Source of the DNA: Nocardia salmonicida NBRC 13393
GTDB lineage: Bacteria; Actinomycetota; Actinomycetes; Mycobacteriales; Mycobacteriaceae
DNA length: 64,000 nt
Assembly: GCF_001613085.1 (NCBI RefSeq)
Contig: NZ_BDBR01000018.1
Location: forward strand, 62,001-126,000
Reading direction: 5' to 3'
Under the pieces are notes generated by a model. That model saw only the letters and a program-made list of their open reading frames with translations. It searched no databases and was not told the DNA's origin. Of the stretch, positions 1 to 8,069 are shown piece after piece. How positions within the stretch are numbered: position 1 is the stretch's first letter; the number at the start of each line of letters is the position of its first letter. A program made the translations under genes and the position numbers.

Positions 1-350
1 GCGACCTGTCCGAAGCGCTGAAGCGTCGCTGTCTGTATCTCCATATCGACTATCCGACAGCGGAATTGGAGAAGGCGATCGTCGCGCTCAAAGTTCCCGA
101 GCTCGACGCCGCGCTGGCCGAACCGGTGGTGGCGACGGTGAGCGCGCTCCGGCAGCTCTCCCTGCGCAAGGCGCCCTCGATCGCCGAAACCGTCGACTGG
201 GCAAGGACTTTGGTCGCGTTGGGAACGCGGACACTGACCGGCGGTGTGGTCCGCTCGACGCTCGGGGTGCTGCTGAAGTACCAGTCGGACCATCGCATCG
301 CCATCGATCGGCTCGGTCTCGACGACCAGGCGGACGGCAGCGTGCGGTGA
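1..350 (+). CDS. MoxR-family AAA+ ATPase, C-terminal part (5' end outside the window)
   Basis: The frame is open from base 3 and stops at 348-350, so only about 115 C-terminal residues are present. The text DLSEALKRRCLYLHIDYP is the sensor-2 type signature of MoxR ATPases, followed by the helical lid domain. MoxR proteins act as chaperone-like ATPases that mature or insert cofactors into partner enzymes, usually together with a von Willebrand factor A (VWA) protein. The next gene is such a VWA protein, and its ATG overlaps this stop codon (TGATG), so the two are translationally coupled. The Walker motifs lie upstream of the window and cannot be checked. Confidence 0.85.
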   Translation, partial: DLSEALKRRCLYLHIDYPTAELEKAIVALKVPELDAALAEPVVATVSALRQLSLRKAPSIAETVDWARTLVALGTRTLTGGVVRSTLGVLLKYQSDHRIAIDRLGLDDQADGSVR

Positions 351-1723
351 TGAGCCCTTCGCGCATCGTTCCCACGAGCGCTCGGCTCGTCGATTTCGTC
401 ACCCTGCTGCGCGAGCACAACATTCACGCGGGTCCCAGCGAAACCATCGACGCGGCAGCCGCGATCGTAGCCCTCGGTGACGCCGACCCCCGCGTCCTGC
501 GCGCGGGCCTGGCCGCCTGCCTGCTCCGCCGCAACGGCCAACGCAAAGTCTTCGACCAACTCTTCGACCTGTACTTCCTCGGCGTCTCGCTGCCGCCCGC
601 GCGCCCGAGCGAGAACGCAGAAGACCTGCGCGAACGTCTGCTCGCCACCCTCGTCCAGGGTGAGGACACCGCCGAACTGGCCCGCGAAGCACTCGACACC
701 TTCGGCGCCTACGGCGGTGCGGGGGAGAGCGCGGGCCGGGTCACCCAGGCCTCCGGTGCGGGCTGGTCCTCATACCTGACCATGAAATCGCTACGCCCGG
801 ATGAGATCTCCGAGCAGCTCGCTCAAACCATGGGTGGTACAGGGCAGTTCGACACGGCGGTGCGCACCATCGAGGCCCGTCGCCGCGTCGACCGGTTCCG
901 TACCGATGTGCAAACCGAGGCGCGCCTGCGCTCGGCCGAATTGCGCGGCACCGACTACATCGCCCGCCGCGGCGTCGAGAACTCCGCGGACCGCACGGAT
1001 TTCCTCGGTGCCCGCGAACAGGACCTCGCCGAGATGCGTCGCCTCGTGCACCCACTGGCCCGCAAACTCGCCACCCGACTGGCGGCGCGCCGCAAGAAGG
1101 CGGTCCGCGGCCAGATCGATCTGCGCCGCACCCTGCGTCGTTCCATGGCCACCGGTGGTGTCCCGGTCGATCCGGTACTGCGCGCCCGCAAACGCGGCCG
1201 CCCCGATCTCGTTGTGCTGGCAGATGTTTCGGGCTCGGTCAGCGGTTTCGCCGAATTCACCCTGCAACTGGTGCAGGCCCTGCAGGACCAGTTCAGCAAG
1301 GTCCGCAGCTTCGGCTTCGTCGACACCTGCGCCGAGATCACCCAGTACTTCACCCCCGGCGAACCGCCACCGCCGGGCTTCGCGCAGAACATCGTGCGCG
1401 AAGGCGGCGTCGCCCGGTTCGGATCCAGCAACTACGGCGAGGTCCTCCAGGGTTTCGTCGACCATTACCTCGACGCGGTCGGCCCACGCACCTGCGTGCT
1501 GATCCTCGGTGATGCCCGCACCAACCGCACCGACCCGAATCTCGCCGCGCTGCAAGCGATCACCGAGCGCGCGAAGGCGGTCTACTGGCTCAACCCGGAG
1601 CCGTCGCGCTCGTGGTCGACCGGTGACTCGGCCGCCGAGGACTACACCGAGATCGTCACCATGCACGAATGTCGCAATGTCGCCCAGCTCGCCGAGGTGA
1701 TCGGCAGACTGCTGCCCGCCTGA
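350..1723 (+). CDS. VWA-domain protein, CoxE-like
   Basis: A 457-residue protein whose ATG overlaps the stop of the MoxR gene; a GTG three bases earlier (347) is the other possible start. The C-terminal third holds a VWA domain with a MIDAS metal site, VVLADVSGSVSGF near residues 285-297 (DxSxS). The N-terminal half is helical, with an Arg-rich stretch just before the VWA domain, as in the CoxE/COG3552 family. MoxR-CoxE pairs are known for maturation of molybdenum hydroxylases such as CO dehydrogenase, but no such enzyme lies in the window, so the client is unknown. The gene ends one base before a convergent neighbour. Confidence 0.85.
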   Translation: MSPSRIVPTSARLVDFVTLLREHNIHAGPSETIDAAAAIVALGDADPRVLRAGLAACLLRRNGQRKVFDQLFDLYFLGVSLPPARPSENAEDLRERLLATLVQGEDTAELAREALDTFGAYGGAGESAGRVTQASGAGWSSYLTMKSLRPDEISEQLAQTMGGTGQFDTAVRTIEARRRVDRFRTDVQTEARLRSAELRGTDYIARRGVENSADRTDFLGAREQDLAEMRRLVHPLARKLATRLAARRKKAVRGQIDLRRTLRRSMATGGVPVDPVLRARKRGRPDLVVLADVSGSVSGFAEFTLQLVQALQDQFSKVRSFGFVDTCAEITQYFTPGEPPPPGFAQNIVREGGVARFGSSNYGEVLQGFVDHYLDAVGPRTCVLILGDARTNRTDPNLAALQAITERAKAVYWLNPEPSRSWSTGDSAAEDYTEIVTMHECRNVAQLAEVIGRLLPA

Positions 1724-1724
1724 T

Positions 1725-2378
1725 TCAGCGGTATTTCGTGGTGCCTGCCGAGGTGCGCGAATTGCTGACCAGTTTGGCGAAGCACTCGTCGACGGGGATC
1801 GACCTGGCGTCACACCAGGCATTGGCGGAGTCGGGATCGCTGTAGGTCGTTCCGGCCAGCGTTATCCACCATCCCCGCAGGTCGAACGTGGCCCAGTCGT
1901 CGCTCCAGACCAGTCGGGCCCCGGGATACCGGTCGCGCATCCGTTGATGTTGGGCGAGGATCTCGCTGCTGGTCCAGTTCACCATGTGCCCGTCGACGTC
2001 GGGCGCGACCAATCCCGGCTGTTTGGCCGAGAGCTGAGGCACCCACCGGTTGGCCACCCCCGCGCTGACGAAGGGCTGGTCGGCATCGGCTTGTGCGCGC
2101 AAGGTAGCGAGAGCCTGGGCTTGGAGGTCTATGGGGGCGGGCGCCGGGACAGGGGCAGGCACCGGCACTGGTGCCGAGGCCGCAATGGTCGCGGCGGTGG
2201 GGGAAGGCGCGGCGGTCGAGGAGTTGCGGTCGCGTTGCAGGACGATGATTCCCACCGCGATCACGCCGACTCCCAACGCCATGACAACCACCAGTGCCCC
2301 CAGAATCCACGGCCACGGTGACGGCCGTTGCGGCGGTGGCATGGCTTGCTGGTATCCGGGATAGCCGGGATAGCCCAT
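1725..2378 (-). CDS. Membrane-anchored protein of unknown function
   Basis: A 217-residue protein with a Pro/Gly/Tyr-rich cytoplasmic N-terminus (MGYPGYPGYQ...), one transmembrane segment at about residues 24-48, then an Ala/Pro/Thr-rich linker and a roughly 130-residue extracytoplasmic domain. That layout is common in actinobacterial surface proteins with a small globular domain outside the cell. The outer domain has Trp-rich stretches (ARLVWSDDWATFDLRGWWI) and two cysteines (CDARSIPVDEC) that could form a disulfide. I do not recognise the family. It converges on the VWA gene with almost no spacer. Confidence 0.7.
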   Translation of the reverse strand: MGYPGYPGYQQAMPPPQRPSPWPWILGALVVVMALGVGVIAVGIIVLQRDRNSSTAAPSPTAATIAASAPVPVPAPVPAPAPIDLQAQALATLRAQADADQPFVSAGVANRWVPQLSAKQPGLVAPDVDGHMVNWTSSEILAQHQRMRDRYPGARLVWSDDWATFDLRGWWITLAGTTYSDPDSANAWCDARSIPVDECFAKLVSNSRTSAGTTKYR

Positions 2379-2503
2379 GTTCGCCTCCGCTCTCGCGGCG
2401 GCCGAACGGTCCCCATCAGGCGCTCGGTCGCCCGTGCCTGCTGAGCAGTCTATGACTGTTCAGCAGGTCATTCGGCTTCCGTTGCGCAACCGACATCCGT
2501 ATT

Positions 2504-2959
2504 TCAGGCGCTCAGCCGCACGACGGCGTACTCGCGCCCGGCCTTGGTCTGGTACTTGTCGTAGCGCGGTTGGGCGGTGGTGATGTGTTCCCAGGCGGTT
2601 GCCCGCTCGGCACCGTCGAGCACGTGCGGTGTCACCGCGACGGCATCTCCAGCGGGTAGCTGAATGGTTGCCTGATCGGGCTGACTCATCAGGTTGAGGA
2701 ACCAGTCGGGGTGTCCGTCCTTGCCGCCGGAGGCGACGAGCAGCCAGGACCCGTCCTCGCCGGGGAACCAGGAGATCGGAGTGTCACGCGGCTGACCACT
2801 GCGGCGGCCGACCGTGTGCAGGATCAGCACGTCCATCCCCATGAAGGTGCCATTGCCGCGGCGGATCTTGCGGTTCATCCGCGCGTTCATCCGGTGCTGC
2901 ATCCAGCGCGAGAATCCGCTGTGTGAGTTGCTCTTGCTCGCTTGCTGATTCGAAGACAT
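2504..2959 (-). CDS. Ddn-like deazaflavin (F420)-dependent nitroreductase family protein
   Basis: 151 residues of the DUF385/Ddn family, small split beta-barrel proteins that bind the deazaflavin cofactor F420 and reduce quinones, nitro compounds or other substrates. The core is seen in VLILHTVGRRSGQPRDTPI, then WLLVASGGKDGHPDWFLNL and a C-terminal RYDKYQ segment, all typical of the family. The start MSSNQQ is chosen because a GAAAGGA ribosome binding site lies about 8 bases upstream; a longer frame would begin at 2977. cofC at 39.3 kb is consistent with F420 production. The gene follows the AhpD-like gene at 2991-3446 in the same direction, so the two may be cotranscribed. The substrate is unknown. 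Confidence 0.82.
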   Translation of the reverse strand: MSSNQQASKSNSHSGFSRWMQHRMNARMNRKIRRGNGTFMGMDVLILHTVGRRSGQPRDTPISWFPGEDGSWLLVASGGKDGHPDWFLNLMSQPDQATIQLPAGDAVAVTPHVLDGAERATAWEHITTAQPRYDKYQTKAGREYAVVRLSA

Positions 2960-2990
2960 GGTGACAGTTCCTTTCACAGGGAGGGGAGCC

Positions 2991-3446
2991 TCAGCCCCAG
3001 GCGCCGGCGATCTGACGGGTGCTGGCGTTGAGCCGGTTGAACATGTTGGTGACGCCGATCATCAGCACGATCGAAGCGAGCTGCTTCTCGTCGAAGTAGC
3101 TGGCGGCGCTGTCCCAGATCTCGTCGGTGACCGCGTCGGGACGGTCGGCCATCCGGGTGGCGGCTTCGGCGAGTTCGAGGGCGGCGCGCTCCTCCTCGGA
3201 GAAGAACGGGGTCTCGCGCCAGGCCACCACGGTGGCGAGGCGGTCTTCGCTGACGCCCGCTTTGCGCGCGGTGGTGGTGCCACCGAGAACGCAGGCGCTG
3301 CAGCCGTTGATCTGGCTCACCCGCAGGTGGACCAGCTCCAGGATCTCGCCGTCCACGCCACCGGTCTCCACGGCCTTGAGCACCTGCTGGATCGGGCCCA
3401 TCGCGTCGGTGAGGACCATGGCCGGGTTCTTCATCCGAGACTGCAT
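2991..3446 (-). CDS. Carboxymuconolactone decarboxylase / AhpD-like protein
   Basis: 151 residues, starting at an ATG preceded by AAGGAG. The family motif is INGCSACVLGG near residues 47-57: the CxxC redox pair is present, but the His that normally follows (CxxxH in AhpD) is replaced by Gly-Gly, as in a subset of actinobacterial homologues. Members are small helical trimers or hexamers with peroxidase or thiol-redox activity. It is divergent from the NB-ARC regulator gene at 3623, and its promoter region contains a tandem 10-bp repeat. Regulation of this gene and the downstream Ddn-like gene by that regulator is an inference from position. Confidence 0.85.
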   Translation of the reverse strand: MQSRMKNPAMVLTDAMGPIQQVLKAVETGGVDGEILELVHLRVSQINGCSACVLGGTTTARKAGVSEDRLATVVAWRETPFFSEEERAALELAEAATRMADRPDAVTDEIWDSAASYFDEKQLASIVLMIGVTNMFNRLNASTRQIAGAWG

Positions 3447-3525
3447 GTCGTTCTCCTTGTTCGGTGCTTGTCCGCTGCTTGCGGTGTGTCTCAATAACAG
3501 CCCGTGCGACGCTGGAACAGAATGG

Positions 3526-3545
3526 CTGTGGGACACTGTGGGACA
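3526..3545. promoter_or_regulatory. Tandem 10-bp direct repeat in a divergent promoter
   Basis: Two perfect, abutting copies of CTGTGGGACA (3526-3535 and 3536-3545). The spacing is one DNA helical turn, so a protein could bind both copies on the same face. The repeat lies between the AhpD-like gene (start 3446, minus) and the HTH/NB-ARC regulator (start 3623, plus), making it a candidate operator for that regulator. Function is inferred. Confidence 0.5.
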
Positions 3546-3622
3546 GCGGAAAACGGCCCTGACCACCGGCTTGTCGGTCGTGAGATTTCTGGTGCAGGCC
3601 GGGACAACGGGAGTGGAACACG

Positions 3623-6112
3623 GTGGTTGCGCAACAGCGGACGGCACGGGCATACCCGCAGGACGAGCTCGCAACGCGGCTGCGACTGATCCAGGAACTC
3701 TCCGGCCGCGGCGTGCGCGCCCTGGCCCGCGACACCGGCCTGAGCTCGTCCTCGCTCTCGCGCTACCTCAGCGGCCAGACGGTCCCGCCGTGGCCCGCGG
3801 TCCTCGAGCTGTGCCGCCTGGTCAAACGCGACCCGCGCCCGCTGCGCCCGCTCTGGGAGCGCGCCAACAACCCCCTGCCCGCCCCGCCGAAGACCAGCCG
3901 TCAGCCCGCCCCGCCGAGCCCACCGGCCGACGCCCCACCCCCGCCGCGCAACGACCTGCCCCGCGACGTGCCCGACTTCACCGGCCGCGAGCAGGCACTG
4001 GCCGACGTGCTCGCCGCCGTCCGGGCCGACCGCGTGGTCGCGATCGACGGCATGGCAGGCGTCGGGAAAACCTCCCTCGCCGTGCACGCCGCGCATCGAC
4101 TCACCGCCGAATACCCTGATGCCCAGCTGTATCTGGACCTCCACGGCTTCACCGACGGACGGCAGCCGCTCGACCCCGACGCCGCCCTTCGTGCGCTGCT
4201 GGCCGCCTTGCAGGTGCCCTCGGAGAAGGTGCCCCAGGACGGGGAAGTCGAACTGCGAGCGGCCTGTTGGCGTTCGGAGCTCGCCCGGTTGCGCGCTGTC
4301 GTCGTGCTCGACAATGTCGCCGATGCCGCGCAGGTCAGCCACCTGTTGCCGGGCGCGGGCGAGTCGGTGGCCATCATCACCAGTCGCAACCGGTTGCTCG
4401 AACTCGACGAGGTCCCGCCGGTGACCCTCGACGTGCTCACGCCGGAGGAGAGCGCCGAACTGCTGGTGCGGGCCAGCGGCGACGCTCGCGTCGGACGGCT
4501 GGCCAAGGAGCCCGAGCAAGCCGCCGAAGTGCTGCGCCTGTGCGGCAACCTACCCCTGGCGCTGCGCTTGGCGGCCGCTCGTCTCCGGCATCGCCCGGGC
4601 TGGTCGGTCGGCATCCTCGTGGAGCGAATGGCCGAGGGCGCCAGCGAATTCGACACCGCCTTCGGCATGTCGGTGCGTCAGCTCAACCGCGACCAGCGCC
4701 GCCTGTTCCGGCTGCTCGGCCTGATCCCCGGCTCCACGTTCACCGATTACGTCGCCGCCGCGGTGGCCGACGTCTCGCTGCGCAGCGCCCGCGCCATGCT
4801 CGAGGACCTCCTCGACGCGCATCTCGTCCAGCAACCCGCCGACGGTCGCTACCGACTCCACGACCTGGTCCGCCAACACGCCCGCACCGCGACCTTCGAA
4901 CACGACACCCCCGCCGACCGCGAACGTGCCCTGCACCGCATCCTCGACTACTACGTGCACACCGCGGCCGCCGCCGACACCGCCATGCCGTTCCTGTCGC
5001 CGACCCGCCCCGTCTCCGCCGGTTCGCCGCCCGCCGAGCTCCCGCATTTCCCCGGTCGTGACGCCGCGTTCTTCTGGTTCGTCTCCGAGTACACCAACCT
5101 GATGGCTGTGTTCTACGCCGCCGTCGAAGCCGGCGCCGACACCCACGTGTGCGAACTGCCCCGCTTCATGCGCGCCTTCTTCGCCCGCCGGTGCGGCACC
5201 ACACATCTCAACGCGCTCTTCGAACAATCCCTCACCGCCGCACAGAATCTCGGCGATCCACGGCAACTCGCCGAAGCGCACAGCGATCTGGGTTTCGCCC
5301 GCTACAACGCGGGCCGCATGACCGAAGCGGCCGCCGCCTACGCCGCCGCCGCGCCCCTGGTCGTCGAAGTGGGTGACCCGCTGCCCCGCGCCGAACTGAC
5401 GATGCGCTGCGCCCAATTACGCTGGGACGAAGGCAGTATCGAAGAACCGCTGGAACTGTTCCGGCAAGCCCGCGACCTCTACACCACCGGCGGTTGCCCG
5501 ACCAGCGCCGCCGACGCCATCGCCGGCGAAGCCTGGGCCATGCTCCAGCTGGGGCAGCGCGACCGGGCCGCCCACCTGGCCCGCGAAGCCCTCGCCGTCC
5601 CCACCGTCCACCCGTCGCTCCAGGCCCAGATCACCCTCGGCGTGGCGATCGCCGCCGACGAACCCGAAGAGGCCCTCGGCCACCTGGACCGCGCCCTCGC
5701 CCTCGCCCGCGAGGACGGCCACAAACACAATGAAGCCTGGTGCCTGAACTGCCGGGGTGTCGCCCTGCGTGAAATGGGTCGCTACGAAGAAGCACTCGCC
5801 AGCCACCGAGAAGCCTTCGCCCTGTTGGACGCGCTCTTCGAAGACCACTGGAAGATCCACTTCCTCAACAGCTACGCCGAAACCTGCCGTCTCGCAGGAC
5901 TACCCGACGAGGCCCTCGACCTCTATCGCCAAACCCTCACCCTGGCAACGGAACTGGGCTATCGCTTCGAGGAGGCGACAGCCCACCAGGGCATCGCTGA
6001 TGTCCTCGACGCGACCGACCCGGCCGCCGCCACCGAACACCGCGCGGCAGCCGAGTCCCTCTTCGCCGACATCACCCCATCGACTTCGCTCCATCCAGCG
6101 ACTCCCGGATGA
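3623..6112 (+). CDS. HTH / NB-ARC / TPR transcriptional regulator
   Basis: 829 residues starting at GTG. An N-terminal XRE-type helix-turn-helix (RALARDTGLSSSSLSRYLSG, about residues 33-52) and a Pro-rich linker lead into an NB-ARC/STAND ATPase with Walker A GMAGVGKTS near residue 145, VVLDN near 225 and GNLPLALRLAAARL near 310. The last 300 residues are TPR-like repeats (QLAEAHSDLGFARYNAGR and similar). Such proteins resemble AfsR/SARP-type signal-integrating regulators but carry an XRE domain instead of a SARP domain. The ligand is unknown. The 3' end overlaps the convergent DinB gene by 41 bases. A tandem operator-like repeat lies upstream. Confidence 0.85.
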   Translation: MVAQQRTARAYPQDELATRLRLIQELSGRGVRALARDTGLSSSSLSRYLSGQTVPPWPAVLELCRLVKRDPRPLRPLWERANNPLPAPPKTSRQPAPPSPPADAPPPPRNDLPRDVPDFTGREQALADVLAAVRADRVVAIDGMAGVGKTSLAVHAAHRLTAEYPDAQLYLDLHGFTDGRQPLDPDAALRALLAALQVPSEKVPQDGEVELRAACWRSELARLRAVVVLDNVADAAQVSHLLPGAGESVAIITSRNRLLELDEVPPVTLDVLTPEESAELLVRASGDARVGRLAKEPEQAAEVLRLCGNLPLALRLAAARLRHRPGWSVGILVERMAEGASEFDTAFGMSVRQLNRDQRRLFRLLGLIPGSTFTDYVAAAVADVSLRSARAMLEDLLDAHLVQQPADGRYRLHDLVRQHARTATFEHDTPADRERALHRILDYYVHTAAAADTAMPFLSPTRPVSAGSPPAELPHFPGRDAAFFWFVSEYTNLMAVFYAAVEAGADTHVCELPRFMRAFFARRCGTTHLNALFEQSLTAAQNLGDPRQLAEAHSDLGFARYNAGRMTEAAAAYAAAAPLVVEVGDPLPRAELTMRCAQLRWDEGSIEEPLELFRQARDLYTTGGCPTSAADAIAGEAWAMLQLGQRDRAAHLAREALAVPTVHPSLQAQITLGVAIAADEPEEALGHLDRALALAREDGHKHNEAWCLNCRGVALREMGRYEEALASHREAFALLDALFEDHWKIHFLNSYAETCRLAGLPDEALDLYRQTLTLATELGYRFEEATAHQGIADVLDATDPAAATEHRAAAESLFADITPSTSLHPATPG

Positions 6113-6599
6113 TGTCGGCGTGGCCGGAGTGCTGGGCGGTCTCGGTCATGATGTGCATCAGCGTGCGGCGCGCGGTCCAGCGTCCGCCGGGCTCGAACCA
6201 CGGCGCCTCCGGCAGGGGCTGACTCACGTTCAGATCCGGGAGGGTGCGCACGAGCTCGTCGGTGCGTGCGGCCACCTGCTCGTATTCGGCCAACACACCC
6301 TCGAGCGTGTCGCCGGGCAGCATCCGGAAGATATCGCTCCACTGCGCGATCTGCTCCTCGGTCATCGAGTCGAAGTCGGGGGCTTTCGCGGGCCCGTCGA
6401 GGATGAAACCCACCCAATTCGCTTCCACCGCGGCCACATGCTTGATCAGTCCACCCAGGCACAGCTCGCTGGCCGTCGTGCGCAGACCCGCCTGCTCGTC
6501 GGTGAGGTCGCGGACGGTGAAGCGCAGGAAGTGCCGGTGCTTGGCGAGCATCTCGAGGATGTCGGTGCGCTCGGTATCGATCTGGGTGCTCGTGGTCAT
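6072..6599 (-). CDS. DinB-family protein (DUF664)
   Basis: 175 residues of the DinB/DUF664 four-helix fold. Histidines at the positions of the family metal triad are seen in LIKHVAAVEANW near residues 52-63 and in LMHIMTETAQHSGHADIIRE near the C-terminus. Related proteins include mycothiol- and bacillithiol-dependent transferases; the reaction here cannot be stated. The ATG at 6599 has AAAGGA upstream. It is divergent from the WYL regulator gene, and the shared 90-base interval holds a 25-bp palindrome, so this gene is a likely target of that regulator. Confidence 0.85.
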   Translation of the reverse strand: MTTSTQIDTERTDILEMLAKHRHFLRFTVRDLTDEQAGLRTTASELCLGGLIKHVAAVEANWVGFILDGPAKAPDFDSMTEEQIAQWSDIFRMLPGDTLEGVLAEYEQVAARTDELVRTLPDLNVSQPLPEAPWFEPGGRWTARRTLMHIMTETAQHSGHADIIRESLDGAKSMG

Positions 6600-6646
6600 G
6601 TCCGGATCCTTTGCTTGTCGGTGTTGTGAAACCCAAGGTAGAACCC

Positions 6647-6671
6647 ATTGCGGCCAGTTTCTGACCGCAAT
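6647..6671. promoter_or_regulatory. Palindromic operator between the dinB-like and WYL genes
   Basis: Arms ATTGCGGCCA (6647-6656) and TGACCGCAAT (6662-6671) are inverted repeats with one mismatch in ten, separated by five bases. It is the only strong dyad in the 89-base interval between the divergent starts at 6599 and 6689. Binding by the WYL regulator, repressing or activating both genes, is inferred from position and symmetry. Confidence 0.6.
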
Positions 6672-6688
6672 TGCGAGATAATCGGAAT

Positions 6689-7648
6689 ATGGCCGATACG
6701 AGCGCACGCACCCTCCGACTGCTGTCGCTGCTGCAGACCCATCGCTACTGGTCCGGAACGGAACTCACTGAGCGCCTTCGTGTTTCGGCCCGCACCCTGC
6801 GCCGCGACATCGACCGCCTTCGTGAACTCGGCTACCCGGTCGACGCCCGCCCCGGTGTCGACGGCGGCTATCAACTGGCCGCGGGCGCCGCCCTGCCACC
6901 CCTGGTCCTCGACGACGACGAGGCCGTAGCCATCACCGTCTGCCTGCAAGCAGGCTCCCAGGGTGCGGGCGACGGCCTGGCCGAACCCTCGATCCGCGCA
7001 CTCGGCAAATTGGTCACCGTCCTACCCACCCGCCTACGCAGTCGCGTCGATGCCCTGCGCGCCATGACCGAATCCTCGGCCTGGACCGCCGTCCCCCTCT
7101 CCGACGTCGACCCCGCCGTCCTCACCGACCTTGCCCTCACCTGCCGTCGCGAAGAACGCCTCACCTTCACCTACACCGCCGCGGACGGCCGAACCAGCAC
7201 CCGAGAAGTGGAACCCCACCGCCTCGTCTCCCTCGGCCGCCGCTGGTACCTCGTCGCCTACGACCTCACCCGCCACGACTGGCGCACCTTCCGCGTAGAC
7301 CGCCTCACCGCCTCCGCGACCACCGGCGCCCGCTTCCGCCCCCGCACCCTCCCGGCCCCCGACGCCGCCACCTTCGTCCGAAACGCCGTCGGCGCCCGCC
7401 GCTCCGGCTACACCGTCACCGCCGAGATAGAAGCCCCCGCCACCGACGTCCACACCCGAGTAGGCCGCTGGTGCACCATCACCGCCCTCCCCGGCGACCG
7501 CACCCACATAGAATTGACCGTAGACAGCCTCGACTGGCCGATTCTGTTGCTGGGCAAGGTAGAAGCGGATTTCCGCGTCCTCGGCCCACCGGAACTGGTT
7601 ACGCAGCTGCGGGAGTGGGGGAACCGCTTCACCCGCACTCAGCCATGA
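6689..7648 (+). CDS. WYL-domain DeoR/YafY-type transcriptional regulator
   Basis: 319 residues from the ATG at 6689. The N-terminal winged HTH (YWSGTELTERLRVSARTLRRD) is followed by a WYL ligand-sensing domain recognisable from the RRWYLVAYDLTRHDWRTFRVDR stretch, and by a WCX extension to the C-terminus. Such proteins bind DNA as dimers and respond to nucleic acid or small-molecule ligands. The palindrome at 6647-6671 just upstream is a probable autoregulatory operator shared with the divergent DinB gene. Confidence 0.88.
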   Translation: MADTSARTLRLLSLLQTHRYWSGTELTERLRVSARTLRRDIDRLRELGYPVDARPGVDGGYQLAAGAALPPLVLDDDEAVAITVCLQAGSQGAGDGLAEPSIRALGKLVTVLPTRLRSRVDALRAMTESSAWTAVPLSDVDPAVLTDLALTCRREERLTFTYTAADGRTSTREVEPHRLVSLGRRWYLVAYDLTRHDWRTFRVDRLTASATTGARFRPRTLPAPDAATFVRNAVGARRSGYTVTAEIEAPATDVHTRVGRWCTITALPGDRTHIELTVDSLDWPILLLGKVEADFRVLGPPELVTQLREWGNRFTRTQP

Positions 7649-7685
7649 GTTCGCCCTGTCTGCCTCGGCGCGCTATACCTAACCC

Positions 7686-8063
7686 ATGAATCTGTCCCAG
7701 CTGAGCTCGGCGATCGAGGCGGCTGTCGCCCAACATCTCAACGAACTCGGCAAAGCCGTCGGATTGCTGCCCTTGACCTGGTTCGTCGCGCCGTCGGTGA
7801 CCAGCGACGACAGCATGGAGGCCGTCCTGTCCGTCGAAGGTCAAGCCGGTAGCCATCTTTCGCAACACCCGGGCCGGGTGGTCGATCAATGGGCCAACGT
7901 CCTCGGACTACGCCGGGTGTTCTCGCCGACCCCCGGGGTGCACGCGGTGGAAGGTCTCCTCGAGCCTCAGCCCGGGGAATATCGGTTCGAGATCCGCATC
8001 TGGGGTGTCGTCGACCCCGCTGTGCTGCACGCTCAACGGGATTGGGGCCGGTGGCAGGGCTGA
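7686..8063 (+). CDS. Hypothetical protein
   Basis: 125 residues, starting at an ATG 38 bases after the WYL gene. No family is recognised. There is no signal peptide or membrane segment. The sequence looks globular, with two Trp-containing beta-type stretches (RFEIRIWGVVDPAVL). Codon use matches its neighbours and it ends seven bases before a convergent gene, so it is probably real. Confidence 0.6.
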   Translation: MNLSQLSSAIEAAVAQHLNELGKAVGLLPLTWFVAPSVTSDDSMEAVLSVEGQAGSHLSQHPGRVVDQWANVLGLRRVFSPTPGVHAVEGLLEPQPGEYRFEIRIWGVVDPAVLHAQRDWGRWQG

Positions 8064-8069
8064 CCCGGG

